Source: Yoonia maritima (GTDB taxonomy: Bacteria; Pseudomonadota; Alphaproteobacteria; Rhodobacterales; Rhodobacteraceae). Taken from it: a stretch of 64,000 nt of DNA. The stretch covers positions 124,001 to 188,000 of the forward strand of contig NZ_PVTP01000003.1 in assembly GCF_003003285.1 (NCBI RefSeq), in the 5' to 3' direction. Within the stretch, counting starts at the first letter, position 1, and the number at the start of each line of letters is the position of its first letter. Both the position numbers and the translations under genes were made by a program. The notes beneath the pieces are model-generated. The model searched no databases. It was not told where the DNA came from and saw only the letters and a list, made by a program, of their open reading frames with translations. Shown here piece by piece: positions 49,357 through 60,936 of this stretch.

Positions 49357-50358
49357 ATGGCCGTCAAAGTCGCCATCAACGGATTTGGCCGTATTGGCCG
49401 TAACGTATTGCGTGCTATTATTGAAAGCGGACGCACCGATATTGAAGTTGTCGCAATCAACGACTTGGGACCAGTGGAAACAAACGCACACCTGCTGCGC
49501 TTTGATTCTGTTCATGGCCGCTTTCCTGCGACCGTGACCACCACAGAGACCACAATCGACGTTGGTCGCGGCCCGATGCAGGTGACTGCAATCCGCAACC
49601 CTGCTGACCTTCCATGGTCAAATGTTGATGTTGTTCTGGAATGCACAGGTATCTTCACAAGCAAAGAAGCCTGCCAAGCGCACCTTGATAACGGTTCTAG
49701 CCGCGTACTTATTTCTGCGCCGGGCAAAGACGCCGACAAAACAATCGTATTTGGCGTGAACGACGATGCCCTGACATCCGACGACATCGTCGTGTCTAAT
49801 GCATCTTGCACAACAAACTGCCTGTCCCCTGTTGCCAAAGTCCTGAACGATGCCATCGGCATCACCAAAGGCTTTATGACAACAATCCACAGCTACACCG
49901 GTGACCAGCCAACGCTGGATACAATGCACAAAGACCTGTACCGCGCACGCGCCGCAGCCTTGTCCATGATCCCGACATCAACAGGTGCAGCGAAAGCTGT
50001 GGGTCTGGTTTTGCCAGAACTAAACGGCAAATTGGACGGCGTTGCGATCCGCGTACCGACACCAAACGTTTCTGTTGTTGACCTAACATTCGAAGCCTCA
50101 CGCGCGACAACCGTCGAAGAAGTGAACGCAGCGATCATCGCAGCAGCCGATGGCCCGCTGAAAGGCATCTTGGGCTACACCGATCTGCCAATGGTCAGCT
50201 CTGACTTTAACCACGATCCGCATTCGTCGATCTTCCACCTTGATCAAACCAAGGTTCTGGACGGCAACATGGTGCGCATCCTGACATGGTACGACAACGA
50301 ATGGGGCTTCTCTAACCGGATGAGCGATACAGCTGTCGCTATGGGTAAACTGATCTAA
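49357..50358 (+). CDS. gap: glyceraldehyde-3-phosphate dehydrogenase, paralogue 2 (NAD type)
   Basis: A 333-aa GAPDH, equal in length to the first copy and alignable without gaps through at least residue 151. It has [20 protein letters not shown], catalytic Cys151 in [26 protein letters not shown] and [12 protein letters not shown]. The coenzyme-discriminating Asp36 is present ([12 protein letters not shown]), as in NAD-dependent glycolytic enzymes. AGGAG precedes the ATG, with a GTTAGCGC-type operator just upstream and a strong terminator after the stop. The two copies are clearly diverged, so this is an old duplication. Confidence 0.95.
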   Translation: MAVKVAINGFGRIGRNVLRAIIESGRTDIEVVAINDLGPVETNAHLLRFDSVHGRFPATVTTTETTIDVGRGPMQVTAIRNPADLPWSNVDVVLECTGIFTSKEACQAHLDNGSSRVLISAPGKDADKTIVFGVNDDALTSDDIVVSNASCTTNCLSPVAKVLNDAIGITKGFMTTIHSYTGDQPTLDTMHKDLYRARAAALSMIPTSTGAAKAVGLVLPELNGKLDGVAIRVPTPNVSVVDLTFEASRATTVEEVNAAIIAAADGPLKGILGYTDLPMVSSDFNHDPHSSIFHLDQTKVLDGNMVRILTWYDNEWGFSNRMSDTAVAMGKLI

Positions 50359-50383
50359 TCAGTTCTCTCAAAAACGTATTTTC

Positions 50384-50413
50384 AAAGCCGGCCCATTTGG
50401 GTCGGCTTTTTTT
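50384..50413 (+). terminator. terminator after the second gap gene
   Basis: AAAGCCGGCCC pairs with GGGTCGGCTTT (one G-U pair) across an ATTT loop, followed by a T-run to 50413. Confidence 0.92.
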
Positions 50414-50545
50414 GTTGAGGCCCCAACAAATGGCGACATGCAATTAATGATATCGGAACGCCCTAAGCGTCAGCTGTGCGACGAATCAATATCACTAAAT
50501 ATCGAGTGCAAGATAAAAATAAGCTGACCAATAAAGGAGCTTACA

Positions 50546-50710
50546 ATGACTGTTTTCACTAACGTAATGTCCGCTGTCCAGAAACGTGGCGCCTATTCAC
50601 ACCTCAAATACGAACTACAAAGCATGCCGCAAGAAACAGCGGGAACCTTGGTCTATTTCGCGAAGACGCTGCAAATATCGCCACCAAAGCCGTTTACGGA
50701 TAAAGTATAA
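50546..50710 (+). pseudogene. small DUF1127-like gene with a probable one-base deletion
   Basis: From ATG 50546 (AAAGGAG upstream) the frame reads MTVFTNVMSAVQKRGAYSH, then LKYELQSMPQETA, and after that an unlikely tail to a stop at 50708. Shifting frame near 50639-50641 restores GNLGLFREDAANIATKAVYG and a stop at 50701. That ending is typical of small roseobacter proteins of the DUF1127-like group (about 50 aa). The intact form would have about 52 residues. Either a base is missing in GC-GGG, or the base call is wrong, or a -1 shift is used. Confidence 0.65.
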
Positions 50711-50779
50711 TACTGTTGATTGCCTCACTGTCTAGCGAATGCTAACCATGATCAACTATGCAGTGATCGGGCGATTATT

Positions 50780-52744
50780 TTGCAATACAGACACGATATA
50801 GATGGGCTGCGCGCTCTTGCTGTTCTCCTAATTATCTTTTTTCATGCCGAGCTTGCCAGTGTTCCCGGTGGTTTCATTGGTGTGGACGTATTTTTTGTGA
50901 TCAGTGGATACTTGATCACCGCGCTCATCCAAAGAGAGATTGCGGGAGGTCGGTTTTCTTACGCCGCGTTTTACATTCGCCGTGTTCGACGGCTAGCTCC
51001 AGCCATGCTTTGCACTTTAACGGCAACTCTTGTCGCAGGTTGGTTCATTCTTCCCCCTGCTATGTATAAGGAAGCAGCGCAATCCGCGTTGACGACAGTT
51101 ATGTCAGTCAGCAACATATTTTTTTGGTGGGATACCGGTTATTTCTCTTCAGAAGCATATTCCAAACCGTTGCTACACACTTGGTCACTTGGGGTTGAAG
51201 AACAGTTTTACTTGTTGTGGCCGGCAGCATTCATCCTTTGCCTCAGGACGTTCTCTAGAAACGGGTTGATTGGAGCCTTACTTATAATGTCGGCGTCAAG
51301 CCTTCTGGCAGCTCAAATGACATTGGGAGCGTCCCCCTCTGCTAGCTTTTTCTTAACCCCATTCCGCATTTATGAATTTTCTGCAGGTGCATTACTTGCA
51401 TTTTGCGGTGCACAGGCACGGCATCAGCTGACCTCAAACCTTGTGGCGGCCGCGGGCGTCGCTGCCATATTTTACGCCTCAGTCACATTCACAAGCGAAA
51501 CAGACTTTCCGGGGATCACGGCCCTTGTTCCAGTTTTGGGTACCGTATTTCTAATTTATGCAGGCCCCCAAACCGGTATGAACCGCGCATTTTCGCTTGC
51601 TCCGATCAGGTACATCGGGCGCATCAGCTACTCGCTGTATTTGGTCCACTGGCCAGTACAGGTTTACTACCGCTTGCTGTTTGGTCGGCCTGAAAGTTCG
51701 TCAGAAATCATGGTCGTGCTTCTAATTTCAGTCGGTCTCGGGGCTATCATGTATCATTTTGTAGAAAACCCGTTTAGGAAAAAAAGATCCGGTGACTTTA
51801 TTTGGTCGGCTAAGGCCTTGGGGGTTGCGGCAATAATCAGCGCAACCGCAATCTGCATAGTAAGTATAATAATCCAGAGTTCACATGGCGTTCCTTCCAG
51901 GTTCCCACTTTACACAACGTCTCTATTGGGCGACTTGAATACCGCAATCATTGAGCGCCATAAAGGTGTTCGGGACTGGACTTGCAATGCAACGACCGGC
52001 TCAGCTGAGAGTTATTTCAGTAACTTTGACGATTGCAACCCCAGCTCTGAAACCAGTGTTGTTGTCATCTTGGGCGACAGTCATGCCGCGGATATATATA
52101 TGGGGATGCGCACTGCGTTCCCTAACCTCCCAATAGTACAGCTCACGGGTAATGGGTGCCATCTTGGAAAAAACACGCAAGAAAATAGCTTTTGCGCGCC
52201 ATTCTTTAGTCACTGGCGCAACTGGCTGGAAGAAAATAAGTCAAGAATTGCGGCTATTGTCTACAGTCAAAGCGGCGGATCGCTTCTCCAGCATCGCGCT
52301 GGTGGAATAGAGCGGCCAAACAGCCACATTCTGCAACAACTGATATCCAACCTCGACGATTTTGTACCAGATGCGGTTGATCTCTTTTTTTGGGGACCAC
52401 GCGTAGGCTTCAATCCAACGATAGACATCGCAATCATGCGCAGCCCGGACCCCGAAACTTTGCGGCAGTATTATCATCTTTCAGATTTTCAGTCAGATCT
52501 ACGTTTAGATCAATGGTTGGACAACCAATTTGCCGACAACACAGCAACTTACACTTCATCAATCCGAACACTTTGTGACCCGTATTGCCCGTCTATAACC
52601 CCTGAAAATGACCTATACGTAATCGACTATGCACATTGGTCACCGGAAGGGGCAAGAAACGCAGTCATATCATTGACAGCGGCATCGCCCGAATTGGCTG
52701 CAATCATTGAGCATTTGTCGTTAGACCTTCCAAAAACTCATTAA
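50780..52744 (+). CDS. OafA/YrhL-type acyltransferase with C-terminal SGNH domain
   Basis: A 654-aa membrane protein. The N-terminal acyltransferase-3 domain (about residues 1-350) starts QYRHDIDGLRALAVLLIIFFHAEL and has about ten membrane helices, RIRR-like YIRRVRRLAPAML and TWSLGVEEQFYLLWPA. The C-terminal SGNH part has VVILGDSHAADIYMG (nucleophile Ser) and the DxxH pair in DYAHWSPEGARNAV. It probably O-acetylates a surface polysaccharide. The start is taken as TTG 50780 because homologues begin MQYR; GGGCG lies 8 bases upstream. Base composition is visibly more A+T-rich than its neighbours. It overlaps the convergent hydrolase gene by 41 bases. Confidence 0.87.
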   Translation: MQYRHDIDGLRALAVLLIIFFHAELASVPGGFIGVDVFFVISGYLITALIQREIAGGRFSYAAFYIRRVRRLAPAMLCTLTATLVAGWFILPPAMYKEAAQSALTTVMSVSNIFFWWDTGYFSSEAYSKPLLHTWSLGVEEQFYLLWPAAFILCLRTFSRNGLIGALLIMSASSLLAAQMTLGASPSASFFLTPFRIYEFSAGALLAFCGAQARHQLTSNLVAAAGVAAIFYASVTFTSETDFPGITALVPVLGTVFLIYAGPQTGMNRAFSLAPIRYIGRISYSLYLVHWPVQVYYRLLFGRPESSSEIMVVLLISVGLGAIMYHFVENPFRKKRSGDFIWSAKALGVAAIISATAICIVSIIIQSSHGVPSRFPLYTTSLLGDLNTAIIERHKGVRDWTCNATTGSAESYFSNFDDCNPSSETSVVVILGDSHAADIYMGMRTAFPNLPIVQLTGNGCHLGKNTQENSFCAPFFSHWRNWLEENKSRIAAIVYSQSGGSLLQHRAGGIERPNSHILQQLISNLDDFVPDAVDLFFWGPRVGFNPTIDIAIMRSPDPETLRQYYHLSDFQSDLRLDQWLDNQFADNTATYTSSIRTLCDPYCPSITPENDLYVIDYAHWSPEGARNAVISLTAASPELAAIIEHLSLDLPKTH

Positions 52745-53486
52745 TCCGCACAGAGTACATAGATTGCATAGCAAGATTATGATGAGTTGCGCCGGGTATT
52801 TCCGCGAATGTGACGGCTACTTGGGCGCGTTCCATAGCCTGAGCAAGGCGCGTACCTTCTTTTAACGGGATCAACGTGTCCGCTGTACCGTGCAAGATCA
52901 AAACAGGTGCATCGATCCGATAAACGAACTCAAGTGAATTCCAACGCTGCACACTGGGCAGATAGCAGGCAGGCAACCAAGATGCGGCCGTCATCAGATT
53001 GCACATCCGCGCATAAGGGGCGTCCAAAATCACCGCATCAACCTCACGTTCTGATGCGACATACAGTGCCAGCCCCGTTCCCAACGAATAACCGTGGACA
53101 ACGATCGAGCCGTCATGATGCTCTGCTAGGTAATCGTAAACCTCCAATGCTTGGGCCTTTAACAACACCTCTGACGGGGTTCCCGGAATACCGCCACCAC
53201 CCGGATACTCCAGCGCGACAAGCGAGCGGTCAGCATCTGCGTGAACCGCTAGGTTCGGTTGAAAATATGCAAGCGCGCCACCGTTACCCATAAAGTAAAG
53301 AACCGCTGGCGCATCATCAGCCCCATCATGCACCTGAAGATGTGCATGAGTTTCAGCCAACTGCACGGATTCAAACTGAGGATTAGAAAACGGCGCATCA
53401 GCAAAAGGGTAGATAAACTGCGGATGGGCCCAAATCATAACCACTGCGTAAAGTAGGTACATGCCCGCTAGACCTTTTAAGATCAC
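52704..53486 (-). CDS. alpha/beta hydrolase
   Basis: A 260-aa alpha/beta hydrolase with an N-terminal hydrophobic segment (MILKGLAGMYLLYAVVMIWA) that should anchor or export it. The nucleophile elbow is VVHGYSLGTGLALYV (Ser about residue 134), the acid residue is in HGTADTLIP and the histidine in PGATHHNLAMQ. It resembles the BEM46/YqiA-like hydrolases; the substrate is unknown. It follows coaD, overlapping by 4 bases, and runs convergently into the acyltransferase gene. Confidence 0.87.
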   Translation of the reverse strand: MILKGLAGMYLLYAVVMIWAHPQFIYPFADAPFSNPQFESVQLAETHAHLQVHDGADDAPAVLYFMGNGGALAYFQPNLAVHADADRSLVALEYPGGGGIPGTPSEVLLKAQALEVYDYLAEHHDGSIVVHGYSLGTGLALYVASEREVDAVILDAPYARMCNLMTAASWLPACYLPSVQRWNSLEFVYRIDAPVLILHGTADTLIPLKEGTRLAQAMERAQVAVTFAEIPGATHHNLAMQSMYSVRINEFLEGLTTNAQ

Positions 53487-53977
53487 TTACCAAATCGGTC
53501 CTTTAGCGCAGCATTTACGGCCGGGGTGACGAATTTTGAAACGTCACCGTCAAGGCGCGCAATTTCTTTCACTAGCTTTGAAGCAATTGCCTGATTCTTT
53601 GCGTCGGCCATCAAAAACACAGTTTCGATAGAGTTATCCATCGACCGGTTCATGCCAACCATCTGGAATTCGTATTCGAAATCCGCAACAGCTCGCAGCC
53701 CCCGAATAATAACGCCAGCGCCAACGTCATGGGCGCAGTCGATTAACAAATTCTCAAACGGATGAACGACAACTTCGCACCCGCGATCTTTGCCAAGTGG
53801 GACGCATTCGGCCTCTACCATGGCCACGCGTTCCTCTAAAGAAAACAAAGGGCCTTTGTCGCGGTTTATCGCTACGCCAATCACAAGTCGGTCAACCAGC
53901 GAACAAGCACGGCGAATTATATCGATATGCCCATGCGTGACCGGATCAAATGTACCGGGATAAAGTCCTACACGCAT
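53483..53977 (-). CDS. coaD: pantetheine-phosphate adenylyltransferase
   Basis: A 164-aa nucleotidyltransferase that makes dephospho-CoA from 4'-phosphopantetheine and ATP. The T/HxGH motif is in GLYPGTFDPVTHGHIDIIRRA (residues 4-24). VIIRGLRAVADFEYEFQMVGMNR and ETVFLMADAKNQAIASKLVKEIARLDGDVSKFV are the usual substrate-binding parts. The length is standard. A GAGGTGCGCC stretch precedes the ATG. Confidence 0.96.
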   Translation of the reverse strand: MRVGLYPGTFDPVTHGHIDIIRRACSLVDRLVIGVAINRDKGPLFSLEERVAMVEAECVPLGKDRGCEVVVHPFENLLIDCAHDVGAGVIIRGLRAVADFEYEFQMVGMNRSMDNSIETVFLMADAKNQAIASKLVKEIARLDGDVSKFVTPAVNAALKDRFGK

Positions 53978-54043
53978 GGCGCACCTCGTTCTATGATTTA
54001 GCTGCGCGCACGCAACAATATTACGCGGGGGATTGCAAGGGGG

Positions 54044-54478
54044 CTAGTGCCCCATAATCATACCTTCGAGCGCGTCTTTTTCCATAGACAGTTCCGCAAG
54101 CCGGGCTTTGACGACGTCACCAATTGAAATCAGACCAATCATCGCGCCGTTTTCCATAACCGGCATATGACGAAAGCGCCCCGACGTCATCATCTCAAGA
54201 ACAGCATCCGCGGTGTCTCCAGGACTGCATGTGACCAGTTTTTCGGTCATCATTTGCGCCACTTTATCAGACAGACAAGTTGCCCCGCGCCGTCCCATTT
54301 CACGCACAATGTCGCGTTCTGACAAAATACCATCAAGTGACACGCCATCAACTGAAACGACCACTGTCCCAATCCGTTTTTCGGACAGCAGGCTTACGGC
54401 GGCAGCGACAGGATCACTTGGCTTGACTGACACAACGCCAGTGCTGTCTTTGGTTTTAAGGATTTGGGAAACAATCAT
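54044..54478 (-). CDS. CBS domain-pair protein
   Basis: A 144-aa protein made of two CBS domains (about residues 10-65 and 75-130), with VKPSDPVAAAVSLLSEKRIGTVVVS, GILSERDIVREMGRRGA and FRHMPVMENGAMIGLISIGDVVKARL. Stand-alone CBS pairs bind adenine nucleotides or related ligands and regulate other proteins; the partner is unknown here. AAGGAGTCC precedes the ATG. It stands alone between coaD and a LysR gene. Confidence 0.9.
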   Translation of the reverse strand: MIVSQILKTKDSTGVVSVKPSDPVAAAVSLLSEKRIGTVVVSVDGVSLDGILSERDIVREMGRRGATCLSDKVAQMMTEKLVTCSPGDTADAVLEMMTSGRFRHMPVMENGAMIGLISIGDVVKARLAELSMEKDALEGMIMGH

Positions 54479-54515
54479 CGCGGACTCCTTGATAGGGTTG
54501 CAGGTGGTTAGGCTC

Positions 54516-55418
54516 TCAAATCAGAGGGCTATCTGTCAAGCGTGCGATTTTCTCTAAGCGCGCAACTTCGCCATGAATGCCCAATATTATTGCTTTAGCC
54601 ACCTTATTCAATCTGTCAGATTGGCGGTCAGACGTGTGACGTACCAAATAAAACGACCGTGTCAGAGATATTTCATCCACAAGAACACGTCGCAACTCAG
54701 GCGCGAAAGGTAGCGCAAAATCGTGAACAATTCCTATACCTGATTGTCGGATCATCTGTAGTTGAACCGCAACAGAATTCGATGCCAGTTGAACCCCTTG
54801 CGCGCCTAGATCGCCAAGGTAGTCCAGTTCTTTGTCAAAAATCATATCCGGAATATAGCCGACAACAGGTTTTCCACGAATATCTTCGCGGGTCGCCAAT
54901 GCTGGATCATCTGCTCGGGATGCGAGGTGTAATTTATAGTCTGTAATACGTTGCACCGTCAGCCTGCCAGCGGCTGGCGGGCTAACCGTCACGGCCATAT
55001 CTGCCTCTCTGCGGGATAGGTTAACGACGCGTGGCAAAGCTAGAATTTGAATTTCAAGCGCAGGGTTTTCGGCTTGAATCGCGGCACAAACCTGCGGCAA
55101 CAAAAAATTCGCTGCCCCATCGGGCGCACCAATTCTGATCTGTCCAGTTAACCCCGATGACGCACCCTGCCCTTCGTCACGCGCCAAAACCAGATGCGCT
55201 TCTGCTTCGGCTGCGCGATCTCGCATTCGTTCCCCAAGGTCAGTTAATGCATAACCCTGCGGTGACTTCACGAACAAAGTCGCCCCCAATGATCGCTCTA
55301 ACCGCGCGATACGTCGCCCCAATGTGGCAGGGTCCATTTTCAGGGCCGGCGCAGCCCCCGACAGACTTTCGGCACGCGCAACGGCGAGAAACACCCGCAT
55401 GTCATCCCAATTGTCCAT
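54516..55418 (-). CDS. LysR family transcriptional regulator, divergent from mmsA
   Basis: A 300-aa LysR-type regulator. Its helix-turn-helix part is MDNWDDMRVFLAVARAESLSGAAPALKMDPATLGRRIARLERSLGATLFVKSPQGYALT, and the effector domain begins GQIRIGAPDGAANFLLPQVCAAIQAENP. ATG 55418 is chosen over 55439 by family alignment and an AGG upstream. It is divergent from mmsA (96 bases between starts), so control of the valine-degradation genes is likely. The gap contains the palindrome TTTTGCAAAA at 55432-55441. Confidence 0.9.
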   Translation of the reverse strand: MDNWDDMRVFLAVARAESLSGAAPALKMDPATLGRRIARLERSLGATLFVKSPQGYALTDLGERMRDRAAEAEAHLVLARDEGQGASSGLTGQIRIGAPDGAANFLLPQVCAAIQAENPALEIQILALPRVVNLSRREADMAVTVSPPAAGRLTVQRITDYKLHLASRADDPALATREDIRGKPVVGYIPDMIFDKELDYLGDLGAQGVQLASNSVAVQLQMIRQSGIGIVHDFALPFAPELRRVLVDEISLTRSFYLVRHTSDRQSDRLNKVAKAIILGIHGEVARLEKIARLTDSPLI

Positions 55419-55513
55419 CTCATACCTACATTTTTGCAAAATAATTTTGGTATATTCATTCTTTTACGTTGAAAAACGCAAGCCTATAGTTTTGGCAACA
55501 AACGGAGGATTCC

Positions 55514-57013
55514 ATGCAAGAGCTTACTCATTATATCGGCGGCGCGCACGTAAAGGGCACATCTGGTCGCTTTGCGGATGTTTACAATCCAGCAACCGGC
55601 GAAGTGCAGGCCAAAGTCCCGCTCGCCAATGCTGATGAAATGGCGCAGGCCGTTGATATCGCGGCAAAAGCACAGCCGGCTTGGGCCGCCACCAACCCGC
55701 AACGTCGTGCACGTGTGATGATGAAATTCGTCGACCTACTGAACCGCGACATGGACAAGCTCGCAGAGGCTCTTTCGCGCGAGCACGGTAAAACGCTTCC
55801 TGATGCTGCGGGTGACGTACAACGCGGCCTTGAAGTGGCTGAATACTGCATCGGTGCGCCAGAAATGCTCAAGGGTGACTTCACCGATGGTGCTGGTCCG
55901 GGTATTGATATGTACTCGATGAAGCAAGCATTGGGTGTCACCGCCGGGATCACACCATTTAACTTTCCAGCGATGATACCAATGTGGATGTTTGCACCGG
56001 CAATCGTTTGCGGCAACGCCTTTATTCTTAAGCCATCAGAGCGTGATCCATCTGTCCCGCTGATGCTGGCCGAACTAATGGAAGAAGCAGGCCTGCCCAA
56101 AGGCATTTTGCAGGTCGTCAACGGCGATAAAGAAGCGGTAGATGCGATCCTTGATCACGACGTGATCCAATCGATTGGTTTTGTCGGATCAACCCCAATT
56201 GCCGAATATATCTACGGTCGCGGCTGTTCGAATGGCAAACGCGTTCAGTGTTTTGGTGGCGCGAAAAACCATATGATCATCATGCCTGATGCAGATATGG
56301 ATAAGGCAGCAGATGCGCTTATTGGAGCTGGGTACGGTGCAGCTGGTGAACGCTGCATGGCTATTTCAGTCGCCGTTCCGGTTGGTGACGAAACTGCTGA
56401 CCGTCTGATTGAAAAGCTGGTCCCACGGATTGAAAAGCTCAAGGTTGGGCCGTACACGGGTGGCAATGATGTGGACTATGGTCCAGTCATCACGGCTGCT
56501 GCCAAGGCAAATATCCTAAGCCTGATCGAAAGCGGCGTTACCCAGGGTGCCGACCTTGTGGTCGACGGGCGCGATTTCAGCCTTCAAGGCTATGAAGACG
56601 GTTATTTTGTAGGGCCACATCTGTTTGATAACGTCACCAAAGAGATGGATATCTACAAAAAGGAAATCTTTGGCCCTGTCCTGTCATGCGTACGAGCACA
56701 ATCCTACGAAGAGGCAATCGGCCTTGCCATGGACCATGAATACGGCAACGGTACCGCGATCTTTACCCGCGATGGTGACGCCGCGCGAGATTTTGCTAGC
56801 CGGATCAACATTGGTATGGTCGGGATTAACGTACCTATCCCAGTTCCGCTCGCTTACCACACGTTCGGTGGCTGGAAAAAATCTGTCTTTGGCGATCTTA
56901 ACCAACACGGTCCTGATGCGTTCAAATTCTACACGCGCACTAAAACCGTGACGTCGCGTTGGCCATCGGGCATCAAAGAAGGTGGCGAATTTAACTTCAA
57001 ACCAATGGAGTAA
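55514..57013 (+). CDS. mmsA: CoA-acylating methylmalonate-semialdehyde dehydrogenase
   Basis: A 499-aa aldehyde dehydrogenase of valine (and inositol/pyrimidine) breakdown that converts methylmalonate semialdehyde to propionyl-CoA with NAD. The catalytic cysteine is in GAAGERCMAISVAVPVG (about residue 285). CFGGAKNHMIIMPDADMDKA, ITPFNFPAMIPMWMFAPAIVCGNAFILKPSERDPS and FGGWKKSVFGDLNQHG are MmsA hallmarks. GGAGGA precedes the ATG. mmsB follows after 33 bases, so the two form an operon, probably controlled by the divergent LysR gene. Confidence 0.95.
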   Translation: MQELTHYIGGAHVKGTSGRFADVYNPATGEVQAKVPLANADEMAQAVDIAAKAQPAWAATNPQRRARVMMKFVDLLNRDMDKLAEALSREHGKTLPDAAGDVQRGLEVAEYCIGAPEMLKGDFTDGAGPGIDMYSMKQALGVTAGITPFNFPAMIPMWMFAPAIVCGNAFILKPSERDPSVPLMLAELMEEAGLPKGILQVVNGDKEAVDAILDHDVIQSIGFVGSTPIAEYIYGRGCSNGKRVQCFGGAKNHMIIMPDADMDKAADALIGAGYGAAGERCMAISVAVPVGDETADRLIEKLVPRIEKLKVGPYTGGNDVDYGPVITAAAKANILSLIESGVTQGADLVVDGRDFSLQGYEDGYFVGPHLFDNVTKEMDIYKKEIFGPVLSCVRAQSYEEAIGLAMDHEYGNGTAIFTRDGDAARDFASRINIGMVGINVPIPVPLAYHTFGGWKKSVFGDLNQHGPDAFKFYTRTKTVTSRWPSGIKEGGEFNFKPME

Positions 57014-57046
57014 AGTTCGCCAGAATACCGTTAGGGAGGGAACGAC

Positions 57047-57916
57047 ATGAAAATCGGGTTTATTGGACTAGGCAACATGGGTGCCCCAATGGCGCGCAAC
57101 CTTATGGATAGCCATGAAGTTGTGGGCTACGATCCTTCGGCCAAACCTGACGGTATTCCTTTGGCGGCAAGTGCCACACTCGTCGCCAAAGACGCAGATG
57201 TCGTTATCACCATGCTTCCTAACGGTGAGATATTACAATCAGTTTCAAATGAAATTCACCCTGTGATGCCCTCAGGGGCAATTCATTTGGACTGCTCAAC
57301 GGTCGACGTCGACTCTGCACGGTATGTCGCGGATAAGGCTGCAACCCACGGGCTAAAGGCCGTAGACGCACCTGTGTCAGGTGGTATCGGCGGTGCCAGC
57401 AATGGCACACTGACATTTATGGCCGGCGGCGCCCCGGACGCCTTTGCAGCCGTACAACCTCTGTTCAACATCATGGGGCAAAAGGCAGTGCATTGCGGTG
57501 ATGCAGGCAGTGGTCAAGCCGCGAAAATCTGCAACAACATGATCCTTGGCGTCACCATGATTGCCACCTGCGAGGCATTCGCGCTGGCGGATAAACTAGG
57601 TCTCGATCGGCAAGCGATGTTCGATGTGGTTAGCACATCCAGCGGATCAAGCTGGTCCATGAACACCTACTGTCCTGCCCCCGGCATTGGACCGAACAGC
57701 CCTGCTGACAACGACTACATCCCCGGCTTCGCGGCTGAGCTGATGCTCAAAGACCTGAATCTATCGCAAATGGCAGCAGCCGCTGCCGATGCAGATACGC
57801 CAATAGGACAGGCCGCGCGCGACCTTTACGCAGATTTCGTCGAAAACGAAGATGGCCGCGGCAAAGACTTTTCATCAATGTTGCCCCGATTTGTCGCGCG
57901 GCATCACGAAAACTGA
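57047..57916 (+). CDS. mmsB: 3-hydroxyisobutyrate dehydrogenase
   Basis: A 289-aa beta-hydroxyacid dehydrogenase that produces methylmalonate semialdehyde, the substrate of MmsA. The NAD-binding start is KIGFIGLGNMGAPMARNLM, the substrate segment is DAPVSGGIGGASNGTLTFMAGG, and the catalytic lysine is in GQAAKICNNMILG (about residue 166). AGGGAGG precedes the ATG. Its stop lies 15 bases from the end of the convergent uvrA gene. Confidence 0.95.
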   Translation: MKIGFIGLGNMGAPMARNLMDSHEVVGYDPSAKPDGIPLAASATLVAKDADVVITMLPNGEILQSVSNEIHPVMPSGAIHLDCSTVDVDSARYVADKAATHGLKAVDAPVSGGIGGASNGTLTFMAGGAPDAFAAVQPLFNIMGQKAVHCGDAGSGQAAKICNNMILGVTMIATCEAFALADKLGLDRQAMFDVVSTSSGSSWSMNTYCPAPGIGPNSPADNDYIPGFAAELMLKDLNLSQMAAAAADADTPIGQAARDLYADFVENEDGRGKDFSSMLPRFVARHHEN

Positions 57917-57930
57917 TGCCACGCGTCAAT

Positions 57931-60789
<2,859 letters not shown>

Positions 60790-60855
60790 AAGGCCCCCGC
60801 AGGATTTTCAGTTAACAGATAGTAGACGAATACCAACTATCCAACCAAAAAATGA

Positions 60856-60870
60856 GAACATTAAAGGAAC
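60856..60870 (-). promoter_or_regulatory. LexA (SOS) box, direct-repeat type, at uvrA
   Basis: On the plus strand GAAC-ATTAAAG-GAAC; in the uvrA direction GTTC-CTTTAAT-GTTC, the GTTC-N7-GTTC form known for Rhodobacter LexA. It lies 67-81 bases before the uvrA ATG in a 150-base intergenic gap, and has the same form as the box before lexA. Confidence 0.85.
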
Positions 60871-60884
60871 AAGAGAAATCAAAC

Positions 60885-60917
60885 GCAAAAAGGGCAGCTC
60901 GCTCAGAGCCGCCCTTT
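60885..60917 (-). terminator. terminator after lpdA
   Basis: On the minus strand AAAGGGCGGC pairs with GCTGCCCTTT (one G-U pair) across TCTGAGCGA and continues into TTTTTGCG. It is 20 bases beyond the lpdA stop and just before the uvrA LexA box. Confidence 0.88.
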
Positions 60918-60936
60918 GCATAAATCGTCGAAACGC

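Noticed and set aside
48022-50358. Two gap genes as a recent duplication or assembly artefact
   Set aside because: The copies differ throughout, including coenzyme residue, start region and intergenic sequence, so they are old paralogues.
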